Shown one piece after another: positions 15,580 to 25,469 of a DNA stretch of 64,000 nt; the first letter of the stretch is position 1, and each line of letters begins with the position of its first letter. A program made the translations under genes and the position numbers. The stretch is taken from the NCBI GenBank assembly GCA_016703005.1, contig JADJCX010000018.1, positions 1 through 64,000 on the forward strand. The letters are read 5' to 3'. The notes under the pieces are model-generated. The model was not told the origin of the DNA. It did not search any database and saw only the letters and a list, made by a program, of their open reading frames with translations. The stretch comes from Flavobacteriales bacterium. Its GTDB lineage: Bacteria > Bacteroidota > Bacteroidia > Flavobacteriales_F > PHOS-HE28.

Positions 15580-17882
15580 ATGGACCTGCTTCGCTTCCTC
15601 CGCATCGCGATCCAGTTGATCGCCCTGTTGATCTTCCTGCTGAGCGGAGACTTGGCCACTGCGCAGGACGGATATGGTACACGCGCATTGGGCACCTCGG
15701 TGCCGAGCGGCGACTTCACTCCGCGCACTAACCGCTATGACCTCACCATCCGGGATACCATCGTCAACTACACGGGCAAGGCGCGCAAGGCCTTCACGGT
15801 GAACGGGCAGATGCCCATGCCCACCCTCACCTTCACCGAAGGCGATACGGCAGAGATCGTGGTGCACAACGCCATGGAAAAGGAGGAGACCTCCTTGCAC
15901 TGGCACGGCATCATCCTGCCGTATCAGCTGGACGGCGTACCCTACCTGACCACGGCCCCTATAAAGGCCGGTGAAACACAGGTGTACAAGTTCCCCCTTT
16001 TGCAGAGCGGCACCTACTGGTACCACTCGCACACCAAGTTGCAAGAGCAGAACGGCATGCACGGCGCGCTCATCATCCACAAGCGGAATGTGGAGCCCAT
16101 GCCCGAGCAAGTGCTTATCCTGAGCGAGTGGACGGACATGAAGCCCTTCGAGGTGCACCGCCGCCTGCACAGCGCGAACGATTGGAGCGCCATCAAAAGC
16201 ACCGGATCCGGCCGGGCACCGTGCAGAGCTACAGCGATGCCATCAAGGACGGTGCGCTCGGCGTGAAGCTCACCAACGAGTGGAAGCGCATGAACGCCAT
16301 GGACGTGAGCGATGTCTACTACGACCTCCTTTTCGCCAACGGCAAACCCGTGGACGAAGCGCCGCGGTTCAAGGCCGGTGAGCGTGTGCGCGTGCGGCTG
16401 ATCAACGGCGGGGCGAGCAGCTACTTCTGGATCACTTATGCCGGTGGGAAGATGACCGTGGTGGCCAGCGACGGCATCGATGTGGAACCGGTGGAGGTCG
16501 ACCGCTTCATCATGGGCATCGCCGAGACCTACGACATCATCGTGACCATACCGGCGGACAGCACGGCCTATGAACTGGTGGCCACCAGCGAGGATCGGGT
16601 ACGCTCCACCTCCCTGTGGCTCGGCAGCGGCATCCGGCAGCTCGCCGCACCGCTCCAGCCGCTGAAGTACTTCGCCGGTATGGAGATGATGAACGACATG
16701 ATGAAGATGAACGGCGACCTCGATGACATGGGCATGAACATGAGCCTCCAGCAGATGGACATGAACGTGGTGATGTACCCGAGATCACCGGCGCGAAAGC
16801 GACACCCGTTGAAGGTGCAGGACATTCCCATGGTGGTGACGAATACAACAGCAATGCGCTGTCCAACATCGTCACGCTCAACTACGCCATGTTGCGTTCA
16901 CCCACCAGCACCGCGCTGCCGCCCGGGCCCGTAAAGGAGATGCGCTTCGAGCTCACCGGCAACATGAACCGCTACCTCTGGGCCATCGACAACAAGACCG
17001 TTTCGGAGACGGACCGCATCCTGATCCGCAAGGGCGAGAACGTGCGCATCATCCTCTACAACAACAGCATGATGCGGCACCCGATGCACCTGCACGGCCA
17101 CTTCTTCCGGGTGGTGAACGGTCAGGGAGACCACTCGCCGCTGAAGAACGTGCTCGACATCATGCCCATGGAGACGGACACCATCGAGTTCGCCGCCACC
17201 GAAACGGGCGACTGGTTCTTCCACTGCCACATCCTCTACCACATGATGAGCGGCATGGGCCGTGTGTTCACTTACGAAGGGACCGGCGCCGAACCCGCAA
17301 CTGCCCGATGTGAAGAAAGCCGCGCGCCTGTTCTCCCGCGACGACAAGGAATGGCACTTCATGGTACAGAACGACTTCGCCACGAACGGCAACGACGGCG
17401 AGGCCATGTACATGAACAAGCGCTGGAACCTGCAGAGCGAATGGCGCTTGGGCTACATGGAGGAACACGGCCAGGAAGTGGAGACCCACTTCGGTCGCTA
17501 CTTCGGCAAGATGCAATGGCTGTTCGTGAACGTGGGCCTGGACTGGCGCACACGCGAAGGACACGGCGGCAACGATCCGGAGGATAACCTCTTCGGGCAG
17601 ACCAATACCAAGAACAGCCGGAGCGTGGGGCATATCGGATTCCAGTACACCCTGCCGATGCTCCTGGTCCTTGACGTGCGCATCGACACCGATGGCCAAC
17701 TGCGGTCACAACTGATGCGTGAGGACATCCCGCTAACGCCCCGGATGCGGATGGACCTGATGTACAACACCGATCTGGAGTACATGGCCGGCCTGCGCTA
17801 TGTGCTGGACAAGACGTGGGCGATAAGGGCGCACTACGATAGTGACATGGGCTTGGGCGTGGGCATGACGATGAGCTACTGA
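15580..17882 (+). CDS. CopA-type multicopper oxidase fused to a CopB-like barrel domain (three frameshifts)
   Basis: Repaired length is about 767 residues. A signal peptide (to about residue 28, DLATAQ) precedes three cupredoxin domains. The motifs SLHWHGI (His ~107), YWYHSHTKLQEQNG (~147), HPMHLHGHFF (about 17080-17109) and FHCHILYHMMSGMG (about 17219-17260) supply all copper sites. A Met-rich loop (MEMMNDMMKMNG...MGMNMS) is typical of PcoA/CopA oxidases. After about residue 570 the protein continues into a ~200-residue domain with alternating strands (KRWNLQSEWRLGYMEEHG, ending MGLGVGMTMSY), resembling outer-membrane CopB. Frame changes at about 16212, 16782 and 17284 each fit a one-base error. 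The enzyme would oxidise periplasmic Cu(I). Confidence 0.82.
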
Positions 17883-17927
17883 GGTCTGTCCGTTTGAGGG
17901 TGCATTCCATTGCGCGATCTTGGCGGC

Positions 17928-19139
17928 ATGAAACACATCTTGCTCTTCATGGTGATCATGGCGGTCGGGTCAACATCCGCCCAGAACCCGGTCATACAGA
18001 TCGTCCTTGACGCAGTGAGCACCGACAGTTTGGTCAGCTATGTCAGTCAACTCAGCGGCGAAACGACCGTGGATGTGGGCAACGGACCCGAGATGATCGT
18101 AAGCCGCCACAAGTTGAACGCTGGTAATGCTGTTGCCCAAGCATGGCTGCAGCAGAAGCTCACCGAATTCGGTTATGCGCCGACAACGCAATCGTTCAGC
18201 GCAACCGGGTTCAATGTGCTTGCCGAAAAAACCGGTGCGCTCCATCCCGATAGCAGGGTGATCATTTGCGGCCACTACGATGCCATGCCCGGCGGCATAG
18301 CCGCTGCACCGGCTGCCGATGACGATGGCAGCGGAACGTGTAGTGTGCTTGAAGCTGCACGGATCCTTGCACCGTACACCTTCGAACACACCATCGTATT
18401 CGCTCTATGGGATGAGGAGGAACAAGGGAAGATCGGCAGCCTCTTCTACGCTGGGGTTTCCGCCGCCAACGACGATACGATCCATGCCGTGGTGAATATG
18501 GATGCCATTGCTTATGATGGCAACGGCGACGGACTTGCACGCATCCACACGCGACCGGTCGCGAACAGCCTTGCCATCAAGGACACGGCGCTTGCGGTCA
18601 ATACTGATTACGGCCTCAACATCAACTTGGCCATCAATAACCCGGGCGCCACGTATAGCGATCACGCCAGTTTCTGGACCGAAGGTTACGGCGCCATCCT
18701 TGTCATCGAGGATTTCGATAACGACGGCAACCCGCACTATCACACACCGACCGACCTGCTGCAGTACCTCACCCAAAGCATGTGGAGCGACCTCACCAAG
18801 TTGAGCATCGGTACGGTGGCCACCCTTGCCATACCGTACAACAACAACTTGGCCTTAGTTGAAAGAGCTGCACCTACCGCCCAGCTCTTCGCTTTTCCTG
18901 TGCCGTCGGAAGGAGATGCGCGTGTTTGGGTGGAGAGCCGCACCGCAGGAAGGGCGAGGTTGGAATTGGTTGACGCTATGGGTCGCACCATGTACCTATT
19001 GCACGAAGGCCCGCTCGCACAGGGCAAGCAGGCCTTCGACGTACCGTTGGGCGATCTGGCGCCCGGGAGCTATCGCGCCGTTCTCACCTCTTCGGACGGA
19101 ACCAAGAGTTCCGTTGCACTGGTGCGCACGGCGCAGTGA
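17928..19139 (+). CDS. M28-family zinc peptidase with T9SS sorting domain
   Basis: A 403-residue secreted metallopeptidase. A signal peptide covers residues 1-18. The co-catalytic zinc signature of family M28 is visible: ICGHYDAMPGG (His ligand), AADDDGSGTCSVLE (bridging Asp), LWDEEEQGKIGS (catalytic Glu pair), VNMDAIAYDGNGDG (Asp) and ITY-like YSDHASFWTEG (final His). The last ~80 residues form a T9SS sorting domain (FPVPSEGDARVWVESR onward). It probably acts as a surface or extracellular aminopeptidase. ATG 17928 gives a good signal peptide; the in-frame alternative at 17910 adds six residues. It is separated from the copper oxidase by 45 bases and may not belong to the metal unit functionally. 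Confidence 0.87.
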   Translation: MKHILLFMVIMAVGSTSAQNPVIQIVLDAVSTDSLVSYVSQLSGETTVDVGNGPEMIVSRHKLNAGNAVAQAWLQQKLTEFGYAPTTQSFSATGFNVLAEKTGALHPDSRVIICGHYDAMPGGIAAAPAADDDGSGTCSVLEAARILAPYTFEHTIVFALWDEEEQGKIGSLFYAGVSAANDDTIHAVVNMDAIAYDGNGDGLARIHTRPVANSLAIKDTALAVNTDYGLNINLAINNPGATYSDHASFWTEGYGAILVIEDFDNDGNPHYHTPTDLLQYLTQSMWSDLTKLSIGTVATLAIPYNNNLALVERAAPTAQLFAFPVPSEGDARVWVESRTAGRARLELVDAMGRTMYLLHEGPLAQGKQAFDVPLGDLAPGSYRAVLTSSDGTKSSVALVRTAQ

Positions 19140-19778
19140 TCACAGTTTCACGAACGGCTTGATGACAGCGCGACGACCGCGGTCCATCACCAAGTAGTAC
19201 TGTCCCGAAGGCAGGCCAACGAGGTTCACGGTGTTCACCCGATTGTCCTGAACCGCCTGGGTGCGGAGCAGTCGGCCGTCGGCGCCTAGGATGTCGACGG
19301 ATACCACGCCGGTGCAACCCTTCAGCGAAAGCATCACTTTCTCGTCCGCGGGCACCGGGTACAATGAAATGGCCTTGCTACCTGCCACGGGTGCAACACT
19401 GTTCGGGTCCAAAACGGTGATCGTACCGAATTGGGTGGTGGAGTGGAAGGCCCCATTGAACTCGCCGGTGCAGTGGTAATCCCAAACGCCTGCGGCATTG
19501 AAGGTGTGCGAGAAGGTCCAAGGTGAATTCACGGTGATGCCGCTATTGCTGAACCCATCCGGATTGTCAGGGAACATGTCCAACTGGGCATACACGTTAT
19601 GCGAACCACTGATACAGTTCCACTGCACGATGTCGCCGATGTTGATCGTAATGAACTGTTGATCGTAGTAGGGGAGGTTGTTGGGGTCGAGCAATGACCC
19701 GCCAACTTCAACCTGGTGGGTGACTTGCGCGGCAACCGCCAACGGTGCCAAAGCGAAAAGCGTAACGAGTTTCATCAT
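19140..19778 (-). CDS. Cupredoxin (plastocyanin-like) protein with T9SS sorting domain
   Basis: A 212-residue exported protein: signal peptide (LVTLFALAPLAVAAQ), a plastocyanin/azurin-like domain (residues ~18-115) and a T9SS type A sorting domain (SLYPVPADEKVMLSLKG onward). Candidate type 1 copper ligands are His in ISGSHNVYAQ and Cys in WDYHCTGEF. The usual distal Met is not obvious, the second His is probably in the FHSTTQ loop, so the site may be atypical. An electron-transfer or copper-carrying role on the cell surface is inferred. Its stop abuts the stop of the M28 peptidase on the opposite strand, so the genes converge with no spacer. Start is one of two adjacent ATGs (19778 or 19775). 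Confidence 0.75.
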   Translation of the reverse strand: MMKLVTLFALAPLAVAAQVTHQVEVGGSLLDPNNLPYYDQQFITINIGDIVQWNCISGSHNVYAQLDMFPDNPDGFSNSGITVNSPWTFSHTFNAAGVWDYHCTGEFNGAFHSTTQFGTITVLDPNSVAPVAGSKAISLYPVPADEKVMLSLKGCTGVVSVDILGADGRLLRTQAVQDNRVNTVNLVGLPSGQYYLVMDRGRRAVIKPFVKL

Positions 19779-19879
19779 GGAATGATCGGTTATCTGGTTG
19801 TTCGCAAAGGAAGGGGCTGCTGGTCCCCGTTGGTGGCAAAGAAATCGGTCGGGCTGGGAAAGCCTCAGCGTCGTATTGG

Positions 19880-22066
19880 TCACTTCTTCATACCCAGGCC
19901 CGCATCAATATGGTCCAGCACCTTGGTCATTAGGTGCAGGCGGTCCTTACCGCGCACGTTGTGGGCATGTCCGGGATACTCGAAGTAGTCCACCTGGACA
20001 CCCTTATCCACGCAGTTTTTCACGAAGGTCAGGCTGTGCTCGCGGAGCACCGTATCGTCCATGGTTCCATGTATCAAGAGCAAGTCGCCCTTGAGCTGAT
20101 CGGCTTTGTCCGTGAGCATGCTCGTCGCGTAACCCTCCGGATTTTCCGCTGGTGTGTCCATGTACCGCTCGGTATACATCACTTCGTACATCCCCCAATC
20201 CATTACCGGGCCGCCAGCGACCCCCACTTTGAACAGGCCGGGCTTCTTCAGCATCAAGCTTGTTGTCATGAAACCACCATAGCTCCAGCCGTGTATCGCC
20301 ATGCGTTCGCCGTCCACGTATGGAAGCGTCTTTAAGTACTCGGCACCCGCGACTTGGTCATCGACTTCCACAGCCCCTAAGCGGCGATGGACCATCTGTT
20401 CGAACGCCAGACCGCGATGTTCGCTGCCATGTCCATCCACAGTGAACACCAGATATCCTCGGTTGGCGGCATGCAGCATCCAGGGCGAAGCTCCACCGAG
20501 GAACGAGTTGCTGACCAGTTGCACGTGCGGTCCATTGTATACGTAAACGATCACAGGGTATTTCTTCGCTGGGTCGAAGCCGCTTGGCTTGATCAACCGA
20601 GCGTTCAAGCGATCGCCGTTGGCGCCGGGTATGGTGAACAGTTCCGTTGCCCCGATGGAAAATCCAGCGTAGGGGTTCCTGCTGTCCAACAGGATCTTCA
20701 AAACCTGCCCGCTGCGCGCATCTACAAGTTGGGTCCTGCTCGAAACGCTGGTGCTGCTCCACTGGTCGATCACGCGGCCGTCGTCCACTTGGCACAAATG
20801 GGTGCCGGCTTCCTGGGTGATGCGTTCGGTTTTTCCGGTCGACAGTTCTACCTTAAAGAGATGCAGTTCGCAGCTACCCATGTCGCCTAGCGCGGTGCCG
20901 GGTCCATCTTCGGCAGTGCCTTGGATGTACACGTATTCCTCTTTCTCATCGGTGCCGAGAAGGTCCGTCACCGCCCAAGCACCCTTGGTCAACTGGCGCA
21001 AGAGGCCGTTCTTGAGGTCATACAGGTAGAGGTGCTGCCAGCCATCGCGCACGCTCCACCAGATGTATTGCCCTCCTTTCTTTTCGAGGATGTGCGCGGG
21101 ATGCAGCGGCTCCAGCCACTTGTCGTTTTTCTCCTCCAGAAGTGTCTTCACCGGCGCACCGGTTTTCACATCGTACTGCACCAGACGAAGGTGATCGGTA
21201 GCCCTGTTCAGGTGTGTGATATACACGAATTGCCCACTGTGGTCCCAAGCGATGTTGGTGAGGTACTGATCCCGGGGCTCGCCGGTTACCAAGAAGGTGG
21301 TCTTGCGTGTGCGCACATCGAACACCCCGAGTGTTACGTGATGGCTCGTTTGTCCGGCCATCGGATAGCGCAGTTTGTTGAACGTGCTCGGCTTGGTGCT
21401 GATGTCTTCCACGTAGTATGGCGTCACCATGCTTTCGTCCATGCGATAGAATGCGAGCAGATCCCCGCTCGGACTCCAGAACGTCCCTTTCGTAATGCCG
21501 TATTCCTGGCGGTGAACACTTTGCCCATTCACGACCCCGTCCACCGTGTCGGCTGTAACAGCAATGTTCTCTTTCTGTCCCGGCTGTGCGATGTAGAGGT
21601 TCTGGCCGACGGTATAGGCAACTTGGTGTTGCTTCTCATCGGTGTCCTGGTTCGCGGCTTCCGGCAGCATGCGCAAGCGCTCGCTGAGCTTGCTGCTTTT
21701 GCGATCCCACACGAACACGCGATCGTTGTGCATGAAGCTGAATTGCGTGCTGCCTTCCCAGACCACACCCGGGAACCGCTTCAATTGCGCATCCTCCGCC
21801 AGACCTGCATTCAGGTCGGCCAGTTTCACCATGGGTGCATCAGCGCTCTTGCCGATGGTGCCCGACCAAAGGGTATCGCCCTTGATGTGGCAATAGGTGC
21901 CGGTGCCGGGTATCCATTGCAGACCACGTAGTCGTTGCGGTGCCAGATCGGTGCCGGCCTTCAATATTGCATCGGACAAGGTGAGCGGCTTGAGCCTCTC
22001 CTGTGCACGGAGTTGGCAAGAGGATGCAATGAGCAATACGGCAAGGAAAACACGCGAACGGAGCAT
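19880..22066 (-). CDS. S9 family prolyl oligopeptidase (dipeptidyl peptidase IV-like)
   Basis: A 728-residue exported serine peptidase. The signal peptide is hydrophobic to about residue 22. The N-terminal eight-bladed propeller region of the DPP4 type spans residues ~35-470 and the alpha/beta-hydrolase domain the rest. The catalytic residues are readable: Ser in GWSYGGFMT (about residue 593), Asp in HGTMDDTVL (about 669) and His in PGHAHNVRG (about 706). A DPP4-type Glu motif, SPSGDLLAFYRMDES, is present in the propeller. It cleaves X-Pro (or X-Ala) dipeptides from peptides in the periplasm and fits the peptide-scavenging physiology of Bacteroidota. It lies 97 bases before the cupredoxin gene on the same strand. 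Confidence 0.9.
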   Translation of the reverse strand: MLRSRVFLAVLLIASSCQLRAQERLKPLTLSDAILKAGTDLAPQRLRGLQWIPGTGTYCHIKGDTLWSGTIGKSADAPMVKLADLNAGLAEDAQLKRFPGVVWEGSTQFSFMHNDRVFVWDRKSSKLSERLRMLPEAANQDTDEKQHQVAYTVGQNLYIAQPGQKENIAVTADTVDGVVNGQSVHRQEYGITKGTFWSPSGDLLAFYRMDESMVTPYYVEDISTKPSTFNKLRYPMAGQTSHHVTLGVFDVRTRKTTFLVTGEPRDQYLTNIAWDHSGQFVYITHLNRATDHLRLVQYDVKTGAPVKTLLEEKNDKWLEPLHPAHILEKKGGQYIWWSVRDGWQHLYLYDLKNGLLRQLTKGAWAVTDLLGTDEKEEYVYIQGTAEDGPGTALGDMGSCELHLFKVELSTGKTERITQEAGTHLCQVDDGRVIDQWSSTSVSSRTQLVDARSGQVLKILLDSRNPYAGFSIGATELFTIPGANGDRLNARLIKPSGFDPAKKYPVIVYVYNGPHVQLVSNSFLGGASPWMLHAANRGYLVFTVDGHGSEHRGLAFEQMVHRRLGAVEVDDQVAGAEYLKTLPYVDGERMAIHGWSYGGFMTTSLMLKKPGLFKVGVAGGPVMDWGMYEVMYTERYMDTPAENPEGYATSMLTDKADQLKGDLLLIHGTMDDTVLREHSLTFVKNCVDKGVQVDYFEYPGHAHNVRGKDRLHLMTKVLDHIDAGLGMKK

Positions 22067-22132
22067 GGACTGTTGATAAGGTGGGCAAAGATGCGCGGCC
22101 GCCTTACACCAGCGGCGCGCCAGAAAAAATCC

Positions 22133-23143
22133 CTACAGGATGTTCACCTCGCGTTCCAGTTCCACACCGAAGCGCTCCTGGATGTCCGCGAGAATGTGCG
22201 TGCTCAGTTCAAAGATGTCTTTGCCAGCAGCTCCACCATGGTTCACGAGCACCAAGGCCTGCGCGGCATGCACGCCGAATGCCCCTTCGCGGTAGCCCTT
22301 CCAGCCGGCCTTCTCGATCAACCACCCTGCGGCCAATTTCACCAAACCATCGCCGGTCGGGTAACCAGGCATGTCGGCATATTCAGCTCTGATACGCTGC
22401 GCGACTTCCGCAGACACCACGGGGTTCTTGAAGAAGCTCCCCGCGTTGCCGATCACCGCCGGATCCGGCAGTTTGCTTTGGCGTATGGCGATCACGGCTT
22501 CGCTTACATCCACGAGGCTAGGAGTGCTGACACCGCGCCTTTCCAGTTCCTGCTTGATGTTGCCATAGCTGGTGTTCAGGACCGGATGCTTGCTCAATCG
22601 CAGGGTGACGTTCAGTATCACGAACCGGTCCTTCCCTGCGCGCTTGAAGAAGCTTTCCCGATATCCGAACGCACAGGCGACCTTGTCGAAGTGTACGACC
22701 TCTCCGTCGTCTACGCGCAGTGCCTCCAGTTCATGGAAAACGTCCTTCAGTTCAACCCCGTATGCCCCTATGTTCTGCATGGGTGCTGCGCCCACTTTTC
22801 CCGGGATCAGCGACATGTTCTCGACGCCGCCCCATCCGCGCTGCACGAAATAGAGCACCAGGTCGTGCCACACGATACCTGCTCCAGCTTTCACCCAAAC
22901 ATGATCGGCGTCTTCGCGCACCAGTTCGATCCCGGATATCCCGTTCATCAGCACAACGCCATGGAAGTCCTGCGTCAGCAGAATATTGCTGCCGCCACCG
23001 AGGATCAAACGCTGGAGTCCATCAGTGGCCTTTAGCATCTCGCGCAGCGTCGATACATCCCCGAAACGGCCCAACGCATCGGCCCTGGCGTGAATGCCGA
23101 AGGTGTTGAAGGGCTTGAGATCGATATCCCTTTCGAGGTGCAT
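22133..23143 (-). CDS. murB: UDP-N-acetylenolpyruvoylglucosamine reductase
   Basis: A 336-residue FAD enzyme of peptidoglycan synthesis. It reduces UDP-GlcNAc-enolpyruvate to UDP-MurNAc with NADPH. Diagnostic features are the N-terminal NTFGIHARA motif, the FAD-binding GGGSNILLTQDF (residues ~51-62), IPGKVGAAPMQNIGAYG (residues ~115-131) with the conserved GxxGAxPxQNIGAYG, and the catalytic region GSFFKNPVVS (Ser as proton donor) with a C-terminal HGGAAGKD. Its length fits type I MurB enzymes. It is transcribed divergently from the glycosyltransferase at 23207. A TAACCTTG box on the minus strand about 35 bases upstream of its ATG is a possible -7 element. Confidence 0.95.
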   Translation of the reverse strand: MHLERDIDLKPFNTFGIHARADALGRFGDVSTLREMLKATDGLQRLILGGGSNILLTQDFHGVVLMNGISGIELVREDADHVWVKAGAGIVWHDLVLYFVQRGWGGVENMSLIPGKVGAAPMQNIGAYGVELKDVFHELEALRVDDGEVVHFDKVACAFGYRESFFKRAGKDRFVILNVTLRLSKHPVLNTSYGNIKQELERRGVSTPSLVDVSEAVIAIRQSKLPDPAVIGNAGSFFKNPVVSAEVAQRIRAEYADMPGYPTGDGLVKLAAGWLIEKAGWKGYREGAFGVHAAQALVLVNHGGAAGKDIFELSTHILADIQERFGVELEREVNIL

Positions 23144-23206
23144 GCGTTCTGTGCGGATTTACCGGGAGTGCAAGGTTACCGATGCCGCCGCGTTTACTTT
23201 GACCGC

Positions 23207-24352
23207 ATGCCTGCCGCGCATCAACGTGCCATTGTGAGTGTGACCAACGATCTGGCCACCGACAATCGTGTGCACCGCACGTGCACGGTGCTTCAGGAGC
23301 TCGGCTACGAAGTGCTGCTGCTGGGCCGCATGTTGCCGGGCAGCCCTGCGCTCGATCGCCCGTATGGCACAAGGCGCATGCGCTTGCTCTTCAACAAGGG
23401 GCCACTTTTCTATGCCGAGTACAACCTGCGGCTATTCTTCTTCCTCCTCTTCTCGCGCGGTGATCTGTTGATCGCGAACGACCTTGACACGTTGTTGGCC
23501 AACAGACTGGCAGCATGGCTGCGCGGAAAGGTGCTTGTCTATGACACGCACGAGTTCTACACCGAGGTCCCTGAACTGGTTGGGCGACCCCTTGTTCGCA
23601 AGGCATGGTTGGCGATCGAGCGTTGGATCTTCCCCAAGCTCCGGAATGTGATCACCGTGAACCGGAGCATTGCGGAGGCTTATCGCGATCGGTATGGTGT
23701 TGAAGTGAGGGTCATTCGCAACATTCCCATGAAAAGGGAGCTTGGTCCGAAGCCTTCGCGAAGCGCATTGGGACTTCCGAACGACAGGTTCATCCTCATC
23801 CTGCAGGGCGCCGGCATCAATGTTCAACGTGGTGCGGAGGAAGCTGTCCTTGCCATGAAGGAACTGCCGGAGTGTTTGCTCCTGATCATCGGGAGCGGCG
23901 ATGCGTGGTCAACGATCGAGCGTATGGTAATGGAACATGGACTTGATGATCGGGTGCGCATGTTCGATCGCATGCCGTATGGGCGCATGATGGACTACAC
24001 GCGGAACGCTGATCTGGGCTTGACGCTCGACAAGGACACCAACCTCAACTATCGCTTCAGCCTGCCCAACAAATTGTTCGATTACTTGAACGCTGGTATA
24101 CCCGTACTAGCCACCGACTTGCCCGAAGTCGCGGGTATCGTGCGTCAGTATGATGCCGGGGTCGTGCTGCCGACCGCTGATCCCGGTGTCATCACCGCTG
24201 CCGTTCGCGCTTTGATCGCCGATGGCGAACGCCTGAAGGCACTTGCACGGAACGCTACTTTCGCCGCCGCTTCGTTGGATGGCGGGGCCGAGAAGGAAAA
24301 GTTGAAAGAGTTGCTGGAAGGCTTTGGCCGGAACACACATACATATCGTTAG
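23207..24352 (+). CDS. GT4-family glycosyltransferase
   Basis: A 381-residue GT-B enzyme. The N-terminal Rossmann domain begins AIVSVTNDLATDNRV with the acceptor-side His-Arg motif. The C-terminal nucleotide-sugar domain has an ILILQGAGINVQRGAEEA loop and the E-x7-E-like segment RFSLPNKLFDYLNAGIPVLATDLPEVAGI (read in parts), where Glu of PEVAGI and the preceding loops bind the sugar donor. The longer frame to 23090 runs antisense into murB and has no support, so ATG 23207 was chosen. It is followed by a second glycosyltransferase overlapping its last 29 bases, indicating translational coupling. The product is likely a surface polysaccharide or lipid-linked glycan; acceptor unknown. Confidence 0.8.
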   Translation: MPAAHQRAIVSVTNDLATDNRVHRTCTVLQELGYEVLLLGRMLPGSPALDRPYGTRRMRLLFNKGPLFYAEYNLRLFFFLLFSRGDLLIANDLDTLLANRLAAWLRGKVLVYDTHEFYTEVPELVGRPLVRKAWLAIERWIFPKLRNVITVNRSIAEAYRDRYGVEVRVIRNIPMKRELGPKPSRSALGLPNDRFILILQGAGINVQRGAEEAVLAMKELPECLLLIIGSGDAWSTIERMVMEHGLDDRVRMFDRMPYGRMMDYTRNADLGLTLDKDTNLNYRFSLPNKLFDYLNAGIPVLATDLPEVAGIVRQYDAGVVLPTADPGVITAAVRALIADGERLKALARNATFAAASLDGGAEKEKLKELLEGFGRNTHTYR

Positions 24353-25466
24353 CCTCGACGTGCCATGGCCGCCTGATTATGGCGGTGTGATCGATGTGTT
24401 CCACAAAGTGAAGGCACTGCACGGCATTGGTGTTCATGTGCATTTGCACTGCTTCGAGTATGGTCGTGGAAAACAGAAGGAATTGGACCGGTACTGTACC
24501 AGTGTGCAGTACTACAAGCGGCAAATGGGCAAGTTGCAGTTGCTCAGCAGCTTGCCGTATGTGGTGGTGAGCCGCCGTAGCGATGAACTGGTTGACAGGT
24601 TGCTGAAGGATGACCACCCGATCCTGTTCGAGGGGCTGCACAGTTGTTACCACCTGGGCGATCCGCGCTTGCACGGCCGCAAGCGCTTGGTGCGTGCGCA
24701 CAACGTGGAGCACGACTATTACAGCGCTCTCGCGAAAGTCGAATCAAGCCCCTTCAAGCGCAGTTACTTCAACAGCGAAGCCGCGAAACTGAAGCGCTAT
24801 GAGCCGGTGCTGAGCGAGGCCGATGCCGTGCTCGCCATTTCACCGAAGGATGCCGCATACTTCAACCAGCACTTCCGTAACGTGGTGCATGTGCCTGCGT
24901 TCCACGCCTGCGAAAAGGTCGATGTGCCCGATGGTCTTGGTGATTTTGCCTTGTACCATGGAGCGCTCGGAGTAGCAGATAACAACAAGGCAGCGCTTTG
25001 GTTGTTGCGTGAGGTGTTCAACGGGCTCAATGTGAAGCTGGTGATCGCCGGTAGTGATGCCAGCAGCGAGTTGAAGGCGGAAGTGGCGAAGCACCCGAAT
25101 GCCGAATTGCTGGAGGGTATTTCCACGGAGCGTATCCATGAATTGGTGCGTACCGCTCAGGTCCATGTGTTACCGACGTTCCAAGCCACGGGCATCAAAT
25201 TGAAACTGCTGCTCTGCTTGTTCATGGGTCGTCACGTGGTCTGCAACTCACCCATGGTGGAAGGCACGGGATTGGAAGATCTCTGTCACATCCACGATGA
25301 CCCCGCGTCCATGCGCCTGAGCATTCAAGGCTGCATGGCCCGACCCGCGAACGGTAGCACGTTGGAAAAACGCGCGGTGATCCTCGAAGAGCGATTCAGC
25401 AACGAGCGGAACGCCCAACGTATCGTAGACCTGCTCCAACCTCAACGAACAGAGCGGGAGGGCTGA
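24324..25466 (+). CDS. Second GT4-type glycosyltransferase
   Basis: A 380-residue GT-B glycosyltransferase. N-terminal domain: HIVSLDVPWPPDYGGVIDVF, with the Gly-Gly donor/acceptor loop typical of GT4. It contains VRAHNVEHDYY (about residues 131-141), the acceptor-domain motif seen in sugar transferases of the exopolysaccharide type. Donor-side domain: YHGALGVADNNKAALWL and a TGIKLKLLLCLFMGRHVVC segment. The start is uncertain: the frame opens with TTG 24324 inside the previous gene, and there is no ATG before residue ~20 that keeps the PYGG loop. It is coupled to the upstream glycosyltransferase and converges with ftsE, leaving 3 bases between stops. Confidence 0.75.
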   Translation: MAGTHIHIVSLDVPWPPDYGGVIDVFHKVKALHGIGVHVHLHCFEYGRGKQKELDRYCTSVQYYKRQMGKLQLLSSLPYVVVSRRSDELVDRLLKDDHPILFEGLHSCYHLGDPRLHGRKRLVRAHNVEHDYYSALAKVESSPFKRSYFNSEAAKLKRYEPVLSEADAVLAISPKDAAYFNQHFRNVVHVPAFHACEKVDVPDGLGDFALYHGALGVADNNKAALWLLREVFNGLNVKLVIAGSDASSELKAEVAKHPNAELLEGISTERIHELVRTAQVHVLPTFQATGIKLKLLLCLFMGRHVVCNSPMVEGTGLEDLCHIHDDPASMRLSIQGCMARPANGSTLEKRAVILEERFSNERNAQRIVDLLQPQRTEREG

Positions 25467-25469
25467 ACC

